DNA of 64,000 bases from Verrucomicrobia bacterium SCGC AAA164-E04 (GTDB lineage Bacteria > Verrucomicrobiota > Verrucomicrobiia > Limisphaerales > AAA164-E04): contig KB911838.1 of the NCBI GenBank assembly GCA_000383715.1, positions 157,754-221,753 of the forward strand, written 5' to 3'. Below the pieces are notes generated by a model. It ran no database searches, had not been told where the DNA came from, and was given only the letters and a program-made list of their open reading frames with translations. Of the stretch, positions 43,712 through 52,059 are shown piece after piece. Positions within the stretch are counted from its first letter, which is position 1. The number at the start of each line of letters is the position of its first letter. The translations under genes and the position numbers were made by a program.

Positions 43712-44602
43712 ATGCTGTTATCTGGATTAGAGCAGTTAAACAACATGCTTCACCCTTCGTTTATGGTTCAGGAAAAAGACAAGATACCTCGAATAGAAAC
43801 AACGCCTCCGCCGGCCAATCTTTGGACGAAGGGTCTTGCGGTTGAGGATATTCCGCTGGAAATCCACGATTTAACCGTGGCATACCACCACAAACCGGTG
43901 CTTTATGGAATTGATCTCGCGGTTCCCCCCGGGAAGCTGATTGGCATCATAGGCCCGAATGGCGCCGGTAAATCCACCCTCATTAAAGCCATCATGGGGC
44001 TTCTGCCAACCGACAGTGGATGGGTGAAAATCTTTGGAAAAAACAATCGAAAGAATCTAAAAAGAGTGGGTTATGTGCCCCAAAGGGAATCGGTTGACTG
44101 GGATTTTCCTGTTAGTGTCATGGATGTTGTGCTGATGGGGCGCTACGGCAAGTTGGGATTATTCAAACGGCCTGGTAAGGAAGATCGGGATATTGCCTCT
44201 GCGTGCTTGGAAAAAGTAAAAATGATGCCTTATGCCGACCGCCAAATAGCCAACCTGAGTGGAGGGCAACAGCAGAGAGTGTTTCTTGCCAGGGCATTGG
44301 CGCAGGAAAGTGATCTTTATTTCATGGATGAGCCGTTTGCGGGGGTGGACGCGGCCACAGAGTCGTCCATCATAGGGCTGCTTCACGAACTTCGTCAAAA
44401 AGGCAAAACCATACTGGTGGTTCATCATGATCTGCCGACGGCACGCAATTATTTCGATATGCTGGTCTTGTTAAACATGAGACTTGTAGATTTTGGACCC
44501 ACGGAAGAAGTTTTTACCTATGAAAAACTTCAGAAAACCTATGGTGGTCGTCTAACCATACTTTCTGAAGTCGCCGAGGCAGTTCGACAGAACAAAGGAT
44601 AA
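43712..44602 (+). CDS. manganese/zinc/iron ABC transporter ATPase
   Basis: 296 residues; the core ATPase begins near residue 45 (LEIHDLTVAYHHKPVLYGIDL). Walker A GPNGAGKST, Q-loop YVPQRESVDWDFP, signature LSGGQQQR, Walker B LYFMDEPF and the switch HHD are complete. The YVPQRESVDWDFP block is typical of the MntB/ZnuC family. A promoter overlapping 43708-43713 would make the ATG at 43745 or 43763 the likelier start. It leads an operon with two permeases, with gaps of 10 bases and then a four-base overlap. No substrate-binding protein gene is attached, so that must be elsewhere. Confidence 0.9.
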   Translation: MLLSGLEQLNNMLHPSFMVQEKDKIPRIETTPPPANLWTKGLAVEDIPLEIHDLTVAYHHKPVLYGIDLAVPPGKLIGIIGPNGAGKSTLIKAIMGLLPTDSGWVKIFGKNNRKNLKRVGYVPQRESVDWDFPVSVMDVVLMGRYGKLGLFKRPGKEDRDIASACLEKVKMMPYADRQIANLSGGQQQRVFLARALAQESDLYFMDEPFAGVDAATESSIIGLLHELRQKGKTILVVHHDLPTARNYFDMLVLLNMRLVDFGPTEEVFTYEKLQKTYGGRLTILSEVAEAVRQNKG

Positions 44603-44612
44603 CCGTGAAGCC

Positions 44613-46088
44613 ATGAAGTATTTGCGGTTAAATTTGATTGGCTGGATCTTGCTGCTCTTCATGGCGGCATTGACTCCTGTGCATGCCGCGCGTATCGGGG
44701 ACATCACTGAAATATCAGTATGGGATCAAACTGTAAGGTTTTTCAGCTTCAAAGACCCTTCACTTCGATATGCCCTTACTGGTGCTATCTTGCTGGGATT
44801 GACCTGTGGGTTGCTCGGAAGCTTTTTGGTGGTTAGAAAACTAGCGTTGTTAGGCGATACCTTATCGCATGCGGTTCTGCCGGGTGTTGCAGCTGGATTC
44901 CTGTGGGACATGGACAAGAACCCAGTGGCCATTTTCATCGGTGCAACTGTGGCCGGTTTGCTGGGAAGTTTCATGGTCACCCGAATCACATCCACCACCA
45001 AACTCAAAGAAGACACCGCTCTGGGTATGGTGCTTGCCTGTTTTTTTGGAGTGGGAATCTGCCTGGTTACGATGATTCAACGACTGCCTTCAGGAAACAA
45101 GAGTGGTATTGATAAATTCCTGTTTGGGCAGGCTGCGTCACTTGGTCAATCTGATATCCAATTGATGGCGGTTGTCACCCTGTTGACGTTTGGGCTGGTA
45201 TGGTTGTTTTATAAGGAACTCCTGACCGTCAGTTTTGATCCGGGTTTTGCCTACAGTGTGATGATACCTGTAGCATGGGTGCATCATGGTTTCATGTTAC
45301 TTCTGGCTTTTTCGGTGGTCATTGCTTTACAGGCCGTGGGTGTGGTTCTTGTTTCCGCCATGTTGATCACTCCTGCTGCCACTGCCTATCTGATGACGGA
45401 TCGATTGCATCGAATGCTCTTATTCGCTTGCCTGACAGGAATGCTCGCAGGGATCATGGGAGCATTTTTCTCTTTCCTTGGACATCAATTGCCGACCGGG
45501 CCCTTCATGGTCTTATCTGCCGCTGTTCTTTTTGCTGTGGCCTTCTTCTTTGCCCCCTCGCATGGGGTTATAATCAAGTGGTGGACGCGTCGATCCAGGT
45601 CTGGGCGTGTTCGGAGAGAGAACACGCTCAAGGCGGTTTTCCATGTTCTGGAACAAGAAAAGTTTCGCCAGGAAGGAGTGACTTTAGTGGAATTGGCGGA
45701 GTTGAGGCGCCAAACCCTTGATGGCACGGAAGCGTCCTGCCTTGAACTGGTGCGTCTCGGGTATGGGACCATGCCACCGGGTGAAAAAGCTTTTTATTTG
45801 ACCCCAAAAGGCATGCGCCGTGCACAAACGATTGTCCGCAACCATCGCTTATGGGAACTCTATTTAACGGACGCTGCTAATTATTCGCCTGATCATGTGC
45901 ATGATGACGCGGAAGAAATTGAACATATTTTGGGTGAAGACCTTGTACGTCAACTTGAGCGCCAGTTGAATTTTGCAGATCGTGATCCGCATGGGAAACC
46001 CATTCCATCCGCTGAGGAAATTATTTCAGCACACGGAACGGTTCAATCATCGCCGCCTGCTGCGACTGGATATAGAAAACCATCATGA
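44613..46088 (+). CDS. metal ABC permease fused to a DtxR-like regulatory domain
   Basis: 491 residues. Residues ~1-330 are an ABC-3 permease (ZnuB/MntC type) with an N-terminal signal-like segment and eight or so spans; GDTLSHAVLPGVAAGF is the family block. From ~345 to ~475 there is a soluble cytoplasmic domain. It has a winged-helix-like part (LVELAELRRQTLDGTE, YLTPKGMRRAQTIVRNHRLWELYL) and then a metal-binding dimerisation part (HVHDDAEEIEHILGEDLVRQL), as in DtxR/MntR. The transporter may thus sense Fe/Mn itself, or the domain may gate transport. The stop overlaps the next permease start by four bases. Confidence 0.88.
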   Translation: MKYLRLNLIGWILLLFMAALTPVHAARIGDITEISVWDQTVRFFSFKDPSLRYALTGAILLGLTCGLLGSFLVVRKLALLGDTLSHAVLPGVAAGFLWDMDKNPVAIFIGATVAGLLGSFMVTRITSTTKLKEDTALGMVLACFFGVGICLVTMIQRLPSGNKSGIDKFLFGQAASLGQSDIQLMAVVTLLTFGLVWLFYKELLTVSFDPGFAYSVMIPVAWVHHGFMLLLAFSVVIALQAVGVVLVSAMLITPAATAYLMTDRLHRMLLFACLTGMLAGIMGAFFSFLGHQLPTGPFMVLSAAVLFAVAFFFAPSHGVIIKWWTRRSRSGRVRRENTLKAVFHVLEQEKFRQEGVTLVELAELRRQTLDGTEASCLELVRLGYGTMPPGEKAFYLTPKGMRRAQTIVRNHRLWELYLTDAANYSPDHVHDDAEEIEHILGEDLVRQLERQLNFADRDPHGKPIPSAEEIISAHGTVQSSPPAATGYRKPS

Positions 46089-47140
46089 GCGAAATGATAC
46101 CGGCATTGGATTGGCAAGCCATTTTTGTGGCCCCCTGGACGACGGATTTTTCAATTTATGGTTGGATTTTCCTCATGGGTTTCCTCGTCTGTGCGGCATG
46201 TGGGTTAGCGGGAAATTATCTAATACTGCGCCGCATGGCTTTGGTTGGTGACGCCATCAGCCACAGCGTTCTTCCCGGCCTCGCCATTGCCTTTCTTGCC
46301 GCGAATGCATGGACGAATCGTCAAGCTTCTGGCGAAGGAATTGATCTAGCAGTGGAGCCATCTGGGCATGGGATCAGTTATGGTTTTGCCATTTTTATGG
46401 GTGCGTTGATTGCCGGTGTGCTGACCACTCTGATGATCGAGATCATTCATACACGAACGCGTATCAAACAAGACGCGGCCATTGGGATTACATTTTCTAC
46501 CTTGTTCGCTTTCGGTGTGGTTTTAATCAGTGTGTATGCAGACAAAGTTGATTTGGATGCTGATTGCGTCTTGCACGGTGAAATTGCTTTTGTCAGCATC
46601 CAGCCGTTTTTTACAATAGGAGCCTACCAACTCGCGCCTTCTCCCGTGATCCGTATGGGATGTGTCACCTTTTTAACGTTAGGTCTGATGGTAGTTTTCT
46701 ACAAGGAACTGCTCGTTAGCTCCTTCGACCCCGGGCTGGCCTCTTCAATGGGGATCAACGCAACATTTGTCCATTATGCGTTAATGTGCTGGCTGTCTGT
46801 AATCGTGGTAAGTGCTTTTGAGGCAGTGGGTGCCATCCTGGTGATTGCCATGCTTATTCTGCCAGGTGCCACTGCATCCATGTTAACCACACGTTTCCCG
46901 ATCGTACTTGTGCTATCTCTGCTGCACGCCGCTGCAAGTTCAGTGCTGGGACTTCATCTGGCGATCTGGTTGAATAGCTCAACTGCAGGATGCATGGTTG
47001 TTGCAGGCGCAGGCATATTCTGTGTTGCGTGGGTTTTCAGTCCTAGTCAGGGAATACTGCAAAATTGGCTGAAACGACGGCGAAACTCAAAACGCCTGAC
47101 AGGCGGAGAGATTGGAACTGAAACCGTAGGTGAAAGTTGA
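46085..47140 (+). CDS. metal ABC transporter permease
   Basis: 351 residues, ABC-3 family. The block GDAISHSVLPGLAIAF in the first third and LLVSSFDPGLASSMGI in the middle are diagnostic, and about eight or nine hydrophobic spans follow. It would form a heterodimer with the upstream fused permease and be driven by the ATPase at 43712. An insertion with a Gly/Glu-rich loop (about 75-100) separates spans 2 and 3. It ends in a basic tail and lies four bases from the convergent phosphatase gene. Confidence 0.9.
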   Translation: MSEMIPALDWQAIFVAPWTTDFSIYGWIFLMGFLVCAACGLAGNYLILRRMALVGDAISHSVLPGLAIAFLAANAWTNRQASGEGIDLAVEPSGHGISYGFAIFMGALIAGVLTTLMIEIIHTRTRIKQDAAIGITFSTLFAFGVVLISVYADKVDLDADCVLHGEIAFVSIQPFFTIGAYQLAPSPVIRMGCVTFLTLGLMVVFYKELLVSSFDPGLASSMGINATFVHYALMCWLSVIVVSAFEAVGAILVIAMLILPGATASMLTTRFPIVLVLSLLHAAASSVLGLHLAIWLNSSTAGCMVVAGAGIFCVAWVFSPSQGILQNWLKRRRNSKRLTGGEIGTETVGES

Positions 47141-47144
47141 GTCT

Positions 47145-47681
47145 CTATTCGATTTCACTGGGATCAAGAGTGACCTTCATCTGGTTTTCGGAAAGTTCGT
47201 GGATCAGCAATTTGACAGCAAGATCAATATGTTCACAACTGCTTTTCGATGGTTGCGATTGGCGCGCGCTTTTGACTCCGAAAAGACTCTTCAGTCCGGA
47301 GGGTGCTTCCACCGGAACATCGAAGACATTCCAGAATCGCAATTTGCCTTGCGACTCCAGGATCTTCGGGATTTGCCCGAAACGTTCGCGCATCATTCCT
47401 TCATGTTCATCACGACAAAGGACAAGCACAAGATCCGCCTCCTCCAGGTCAGAGACTTTAATCGCTTCAGGATCGCGAGGTTCGTCCAGATAAGTATGGA
47501 GGCCTTTTTGCTCAAGGTATTGCATGGCGTCCGGCGAGATGCCTCTAATCTGGGTCTCTGTCATACCTCGAGAATCAGCGCGCCAATCGAGCTTACACAT
47601 CATCGCGTAATAATTGAACAAAACCTCCGATAATCGGCTTCGATACCAATTGCCGGTGCAAATAAACAAAACTTTATTCAT
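47145..47681 (-). CDS. low-molecular-weight phosphatase family protein
   Basis: 178 residues. The N-terminal loop FICTGNWYRSR has the C(X)5R active site (Cys8, Arg14) of low-molecular-weight tyrosine phosphatases. The usual late acid motif DPY/DP is not obvious: the C-terminal half diverges (FWNVFDVPVEAPSGLKSLFG). It lacks the extra cysteines of ArsC, so arsenate reduction is unlikely. Cytoplasmic. Substrate unknown. It is convergent with the metal importer and has its start facing the frameshifted gene at 47774. Confidence 0.75.
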   Translation of the reverse strand: MNKVLFICTGNWYRSRLSEVLFNYYAMMCKLDWRADSRGMTETQIRGISPDAMQYLEQKGLHTYLDEPRDPEAIKVSDLEEADLVLVLCRDEHEGMMRERFGQIPKILESQGKLRFWNVFDVPVEAPSGLKSLFGVKSARQSQPSKSSCEHIDLAVKLLIHELSENQMKVTLDPSEIE

Positions 47682-47773
47682 TACTTAATAGACAGGGTTT
47701 TGACACATTTCTCATCTCAAAAAGGTAAGTAAACGTTCTTTTAAATTCTCAAAATGATAGTTTCAAAAAGAGT

Positions 47774-48180
47774 TTGGATGGTCCTCCAAAAGGACAGAAA
47801 CTAACCTCAGTCCTGCAGATTAAAAGGAAAATCGCATCCATTGGGGCAATTGGTATCCTCATGATGCCGTTTGTATCAAAAAATTCTGCTAAGTTTCTAC
47901 CTGCTGTCTTTTCGGGGGGGAGGATCCCCAAAAAGTTCCAGTTGAACAGAGCGAACCAGCCCGCAGGTTTTCAGGACTCGCAAGGTTTGAAGCAGATCGG
48001 AGCGAAGTCGATTTTACGGATGTTTCCACGGTTGATTTCAAGCGACCCGAGGCGTGCCTTGGCGCCTCAGGATACATCTTGAATCCTGAAAGTCAGATTC
48101 TTCCACCTCCTCAGGACCAGAAGGGACATGCTTCCGGATTTGCCGGACCAGAAAGCTTAGGAGTTCAAAATACTTACTGA
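47774..48180 (+). pseudogene. secreted protein gene split by a one-base frameshift at a G7 tract
   Basis: The first frame (from a TTG at 47774 or a later start) encodes a signal-peptide-like stretch (KRKIASIGAIGILMMPFVS) and then NSAKFLPAVFSGG. At the run of seven G (47914-47920) the protein-like sequence moves to the next frame: EDPQKVPVEQSEPARRF, VDFTDVSTVDFKRPE, GYILNPESQILPPPQDQ, ending at TGA 48178-48180. Adding one G would give a single open frame of about 135 codons. It is either a true mutation, phase variation, or a homopolymer sequencing error. The product is a small exported protein with no recognised family. The last bases overlap a hairpin at 48176. Confidence 0.55.
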
Positions 48181-48197
48181 TGATTTGATCATTCAGT
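48176..48197. terminator. weak hairpin between convergent genes
   Basis: ACTGATGAT (48176-48184) pairs with ATCATTCAGT (48188-48197) apart from one bulged T, around the loop TTG. It lies between the ends of the frameshifted plus-strand gene and the minus-strand aroB. There is no T tract on either side, so terminator function is uncertain. Confidence 0.3.
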
Positions 48198-48211
48198 GAA
48201 ACCCTTGACTT

Positions 48212-49318
48212 TCATGATTCAGATGATTCGAGACCTATCTGCTCCAATACCGCATGAATCATATCGTTTGGCACGACATGCCCCGGAGAAACACTGCCGA
48301 TGCGTGATGCCAAAACAAATTTTACTTCGCCCTCACTTACCTTTTTGTCCAATTGCATGGCTTCCATGAGTTTTTTTCTTTGGGATGCTGTGAATCTAAG
48401 GGTCGTTGGTAGTTTAGCTTTCTCAAACAAGGCTCTGATCCGCTCCATATCTTTTTCGGGAAATCGGCACAGTGCATGGGACAAAACGCCTGCCGCGATT
48501 TGACCGATGGATATTGCCTCGCCATGAAGAAATGTACCATAACGGGTGATGGCTTCTATTGCGTGACCTATGGTATGTCCGTAATTGAGGGTCGCGCGGA
48601 GTCCGTTTTCTTTCTCATCAACGCCCACCACCTTGGCTTTAATTTGACAACACTTGGCAATGATACTTCCAAGGACTTTAGGATCTTGTTTTAGTATCCG
48701 CTCCATTTCTGATTCCAGTTTTTTGAACAAGCGGGCATCGTCAATGATGCCATATTTGATCACCTCAGCGAGTCCAGCATTGAATTCGCGAGGCGGCAAC
48801 GTTTCCAGTGTATCGAGATCACAAATGACAAGACGGGGCTGGTAAAAGGCACCGACCAGATTTTTGCCAGCCTTAAGATTGACCCCGACTTTTCCTCCAA
48901 CTGAGCTATCCACTTGAGACAGCAAGGTCGTTGGCACCTGCACAAAGTCCACTCCCCTCAGATAAGTTGCGGCAACAAAGCCGGCAAGATCGCCTACAAC
49001 TCCTCCTCCCAGAGCGAGTACGAATGAACTGCGTTCCAATCGTGCCTGCGCAAGTTGATCATAACAGCTTTGAACAAGGCGAAGATTTTTTGATTTTTCT
49101 CCAGCAGGAATGGTGATTAACGTCACATTGAACCCCGACGCTTTCAGCGAATCGATCGCAGGTTTTGCGTAAAGTGGCTCGACGCGATCATCGGTAATGA
49201 CCGCACAGGATGGACCAAGTTTCAGTTGTTTGCATTGCCTGCCGACGGCCTTCAAAAGCGATGAACCGATGACAATTTGGTAGGATCTTTCTTCCAATGG
49301 GACTTTGACAATTTTCAC
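48212..49318 (-). CDS. aroB: 3-dehydroquinate synthase
   Basis: 368 residues from the GTG at 49318; a TTG at 49372 is possible but gives an atypical leader. AroB converts DAHP to 3-dehydroquinate in the shikimate pathway. NAD site GGGVVGDLAGFVAATYLRG, phosphate-binding QVDSSVGGKVGVN, AEVIKYGI (Glu, Lys) and the zinc ligands in LNYGHTIGHAIE and FLHGEAISIG are intact. The length and motifs are those of housekeeping AroB and not of the shorter EboD homologues. It is divergent from the Sco-like gene, with about 120 bases between the starts. Confidence 0.95.
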   Translation of the reverse strand: MKIVKVPLEERSYQIVIGSSLLKAVGRQCKQLKLGPSCAVITDDRVEPLYAKPAIDSLKASGFNVTLITIPAGEKSKNLRLVQSCYDQLAQARLERSSFVLALGGGVVGDLAGFVAATYLRGVDFVQVPTTLLSQVDSSVGGKVGVNLKAGKNLVGAFYQPRLVICDLDTLETLPPREFNAGLAEVIKYGIIDDARLFKKLESEMERILKQDPKVLGSIIAKCCQIKAKVVGVDEKENGLRATLNYGHTIGHAIEAITRYGTFLHGEAISIGQIAAGVLSHALCRFPEKDMERIRALFEKAKLPTTLRFTASQRKKLMEAMQLDKKVSEGEVKFVLASRIGSVSPGHVVPNDMIHAVLEQIGLESSES

Positions 49319-49435
49319 GTCGCTCAGAATAGTCGATCCAGTCCATAAGGTCAAAACGTGGTTCAATTTCAATTTAATCGGACATGTTTCGTTGAATTGA
49401 TTGGAAAAATGGAGATATTTGTGTCATCTAAAGGC

Positions 49436-50491
49436 ATGATTCGCCATCGTCATTCCAAGGGGCTTCTCACAGTATTCCTCCTTCATCAGATTGTTTTCTG
49501 GATTGGGTGCGGGCAGGTTGAAGAGGGAGAGCCTGTCGCTGTTCAATCTGAATCGCCTGAAGCTTTCAATGATACTCCTGAGACGAACGAAAAGACTGGC
49601 TCGATTGAACCCAAAGAACCCGAAGCCGATCAGTTTGTCGCAGCGACTGCCAGCGAACTTAAACTGTTCACTGTTTCCGGGGTTGTCAAATCGATCGAGA
49701 CCGACCTGTCTCGAGCGCGTATTCACCATGAGGAGATTCCTGACTACATGAAGGAAATGACGATGCCTTTCAATATTGGCAACACCAATGAATGGGCATC
49801 TATCCAGACGGATGACACCATCAGTTTTCTGCTTCATGTGACGGATGGACGCAGTTGGATCGATGGCGTAGAGAAATTAAGTGCTGAAGTGCCGTCGCTT
49901 GATGAACTCTCAAAGACAGCTCCGTGGCGCCGGGTCCGCGAGGTAGAGCCCTTGATGGCAGGTGATTTACTTCCTGACTACTCCATGACCAATCAGTTGT
50001 CCAAGCCTATTTCATTTGAGCAATATCGTGGCAAGGCTCTGGCGATTACCTTTATCTACACGCGTTGTCCGCTACCGGATTTCTGTCCCAAAATGAACAA
50101 GCAATTTTTGAGTGCTCAGCAAAAGCTCAAAGCGTTGGAAGATGCTCCTGACAATTGGCAATTTCTTTCAATCAGCTTCGACCCAGTCAATGACACGCCC
50201 GAGCGACTCAAGTTCTACGCCAGTGCATATCAGTATGATCCTGAAAAATGGTCTTTTGCGACCGGAGCCATGATTGAAATTGACGCGCTCACCGAACAGT
50301 TTGGACTAATGTTTTATCGAAGCGAAAATACCGTGATGGATTGGGACCATAACCTCCGCACTGTCCTAGTGGATCCACAGGGTAAGATTCAGGAAATTTT
50401 GATCGGGAACACTTGGAGTACGGATGAACTTGTTGAGAAGATGGTTAAGCTTGCCAGGGGTGAAGACCTGGCTCAGCTAGAGTATGAATAA
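49436..50491 (+). CDS. lipoprotein with CusF-like copper domain fused to a Sco1/SenC domain
   Basis: 351 residues from the ATG at 49436, giving a lipoprotein signal (GLLTVFLLHQIVFWIGC, lipobox Cys25). After an acidic linker comes a CusF-type copper-binding domain (about 78-146 in this numbering) with HHEEIPDYMKEMTMPF, the Met/His copper cluster. Next is a Sco/thioredoxin-like domain with TRCPLPDFCPKM (Cys-X5-Cys, wider than the usual CxxxC) and the distal His in DWDHNLRT. Sco proteins deliver copper to the CuA site of cytochrome oxidase. Having both domains on one chain would let copper pass within the molecule. Starts at 49358 and 49409 are less likely. Confidence 0.88.
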   Translation: MIRHRHSKGLLTVFLLHQIVFWIGCGQVEEGEPVAVQSESPEAFNDTPETNEKTGSIEPKEPEADQFVAATASELKLFTVSGVVKSIETDLSRARIHHEEIPDYMKEMTMPFNIGNTNEWASIQTDDTISFLLHVTDGRSWIDGVEKLSAEVPSLDELSKTAPWRRVREVEPLMAGDLLPDYSMTNQLSKPISFEQYRGKALAITFIYTRCPLPDFCPKMNKQFLSAQQKLKALEDAPDNWQFLSISFDPVNDTPERLKFYASAYQYDPEKWSFATGAMIEIDALTEQFGLMFYRSENTVMDWDHNLRTVLVDPQGKIQEILIGNTWSTDELVEKMVKLARGEDLAQLEYE

Positions 50492-50553
50492 TGATATCCT
50501 CGAAAAACCCAAAGTCTCCAGCAACTGAAATAGCTCCTGAGTGACTCACCAAA

Positions 50554-50579
50554 AAGGCTCCCCAATTCTGGGTAGCCTT
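50554..50579 (-). terminator. Rho-independent terminator
   Basis: AAGGCTCCCCA (50554-50564) pairs with TGGGTAGCCTT (50569-50579) in 10 of 11 positions around ATTC. On the minus strand the stem ends in TTTTT (bases 50555-50551). It lies 30 bases past the stop of the minus-strand remnant at 50609, which confirms that a gene once ended there. Confidence 0.7.
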
Positions 50580-50608
50580 GCTGTTACCTCAAAAGGTGTG
50601 GGCAAATA

Positions 50609-50806
50609 TCATTGAGCCAGGATTCGGAAGAAATTCAAGGTAGCCTGAGCTGGCAGGACGATCGGGATTGATTCGCCTGCCTCCGCCCATGAGCTGAAAT
50701 CCGTGCTGGACTGCAGCTGATAAATTACATTTGTTTTAACGATATCCCAATCGTTGTCAGATCACTGGAAACTCAAGTTTTCTGCAAAAAAAAACTTCTG
50801 GATCCC
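50609..50806 (-). pseudogene. remnant of the C-terminus of a large verrucomicrobial surface protein
   Basis: On the minus strand the bases encode DNDWDIVKTNVIYQLQSS, then TDFSSWAEAGESIPIVLP, then AQATLNFFRILAQ and a TGA at 50611-50609. The pattern YxLQSSTDxxxW...FFR is the recurrent C-terminal domain of secreted proteins in Verrucomicrobiota. Reading upstream, an in-frame TGA (50762-50764) stands where Trp would fit (FQ-stop-SDND), and beyond ~50870 the frame is closed. The rest of the gene is gone. Only the tail and its terminator (50554) survive. Confidence 0.55.
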
Positions 50807-51282
50807 AAGGTTGATGTCACACAGGAATTTGTTGGGCAGGAGTATATTTACTCCTGCTACAAACGAGGACGCTCATTCGGAATGTCGCTGTCCTACGATT
50901 TCTAGTTCTTGGGTCCGCACTATCGTCCATTGTAACGCAAGCGTCGCCTTTGAGTGACACCCAACATTTACTGCTCACCACATACAACAAGACAAGAGAA
51001 CTTGAAGATCAGCAGTTTGAAAAGATCACAAGCTTCTTTTTCATCATGTAGTTCAGGTCGATGAAATCCAGAAAATTAACCATTGCGACAACTTTTCAAA
51101 AAATACCCCCAAGCGATGATCGTATCACAGGTCGTCGCAGGCGGTTTTTTGAAAAGTTTGTTTTTCTGCTGTTGTGGCGTGATCAAATCGCTAGTCCACC
51201 GAGCAATACACGTGGATTGCGTGACAGGTGGCTTTCCTTGGTATATGGTGCTTTTTCGTTTGTAAGAAAGTGCAATTTCAGA
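50807..51282. other. gene-free region upstream of phoU
   Basis: About 475 bases. No convincing gene on either strand; scattered open frames on both strands do not resemble proteins. The phoU frame is open from 51061, but the conserved protein begins at 51283. The region may hold decayed remains of the surface-protein gene to its left and the phoU promoter. AGGAGTATATTTACTCCT (50848-50865) is a 7-bp inverted repeat with a four-base centre (TATT). Confidence 0.4.
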
Positions 51283-51939
51283 ATGAATTCAACAGAGCCA
51301 AAGCATATTGACCAACTGAAGAAAATGCTTCTTCGGATGGCAAGTAATGCCGAGCAGTGTGTCCAAAAAGCAGTTCATTCATTGGTGAACAGGGATCAAG
51401 CTTCCGCTCTTTCCGCCAAGGAGCAGGACTCGGTCATTGATCAACTAGAGAAAGATGTGGATGAACTGGCCATGAAACTTTTGGCTTTTGGGCCTGCCGA
51501 AGACAATCTGAGGTTCATTTCCATGGCGATGAAAATCTCTACCGAGCTTGAAAGGGTGGGGGATGAAGCAACCACACTTTCTCGTCGCAGTCTGGAGTTG
51601 ATGAAAGAGGAGCCTCTCAGACCTGAAGTCGATATCCAGCACATTGCGCAGATGGTGGTTGAGATGCTCAAAGCAGCACTGGATGCCTTTGTTTATCGCC
51701 GTCCCGATGAAGCCAGGCAGATTATTCTCAAGGACAAGGAAGTCGACCGGCTGAACAAATCCATATACAAAGCCATGACACAACGTATGATCAGCGATTC
51801 TGGCTGTGTTATGCGCTGCTTACATTACATCACCATTTCAAAAAGCTTCGAAAGAATTGGTGATCATGCCAGCAACATAGCCGAAGAAGTTGTCTTTCTA
51901 TGTGAAGCACGGGATATCAGGCATGAACACATCACCTGA
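51283..51939 (+). CDS. phoU: phosphate transport/signalling regulator PhoU
   Basis: 218 residues from the ATG at 51283, where similarity to PhoU begins. The frame upstream to 51061 gives an unlikely leader. Two three-helix PhoU repeats are visible. Their metal-binding motifs are DELAMKLL..STELERVGDEA in the first half and KSFERIGDHASNIAEEV in the second. PhoU links the PstSCAB transporter with the PhoR kinase and represses the Pho regulon when phosphate is plentiful. No pst or phoBR genes are in the window, so it is a detached copy. Confidence 0.9.
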   Translation: MNSTEPKHIDQLKKMLLRMASNAEQCVQKAVHSLVNRDQASALSAKEQDSVIDQLEKDVDELAMKLLAFGPAEDNLRFISMAMKISTELERVGDEATTLSRRSLELMKEEPLRPEVDIQHIAQMVVEMLKAALDAFVYRRPDEARQIILKDKEVDRLNKSIYKAMTQRMISDSGCVMRCLHYITISKSFERIGDHASNIAEEVVFLCEARDIRHEHIT

Positions 51940-52059
51940 TCTGGCTGCGTGAATTGACTTTGCTGTGCGGAAATCTCCTGTCATCCTTCACTGATGACGA
52001 GCGAGTCATTAGGCAACTTTTTATCTCCTCAGGGCAATAAAAGAAATCGGTTCGGTCAA

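Noticed and set aside
47145..47681. A second arsenate reductase
   Set aside because: It has the CX5R loop but lacks the two further cysteines required by Trx-linked ArsC.
48212..49318. aroB as the EboD member of the ebo cluster
   Set aside because: It is full-length housekeeping AroB with all motifs and lies 21 kb from eboE/eboB.
50762..50764. Second in-frame TGA as a possible selenocysteine codon in the minus-strand remnant
   Set aside because: The context (FQ-x-SDND) expects Trp, there is no redox partner Cys and no SECIS-like stem after it, and the gene is otherwise decayed.
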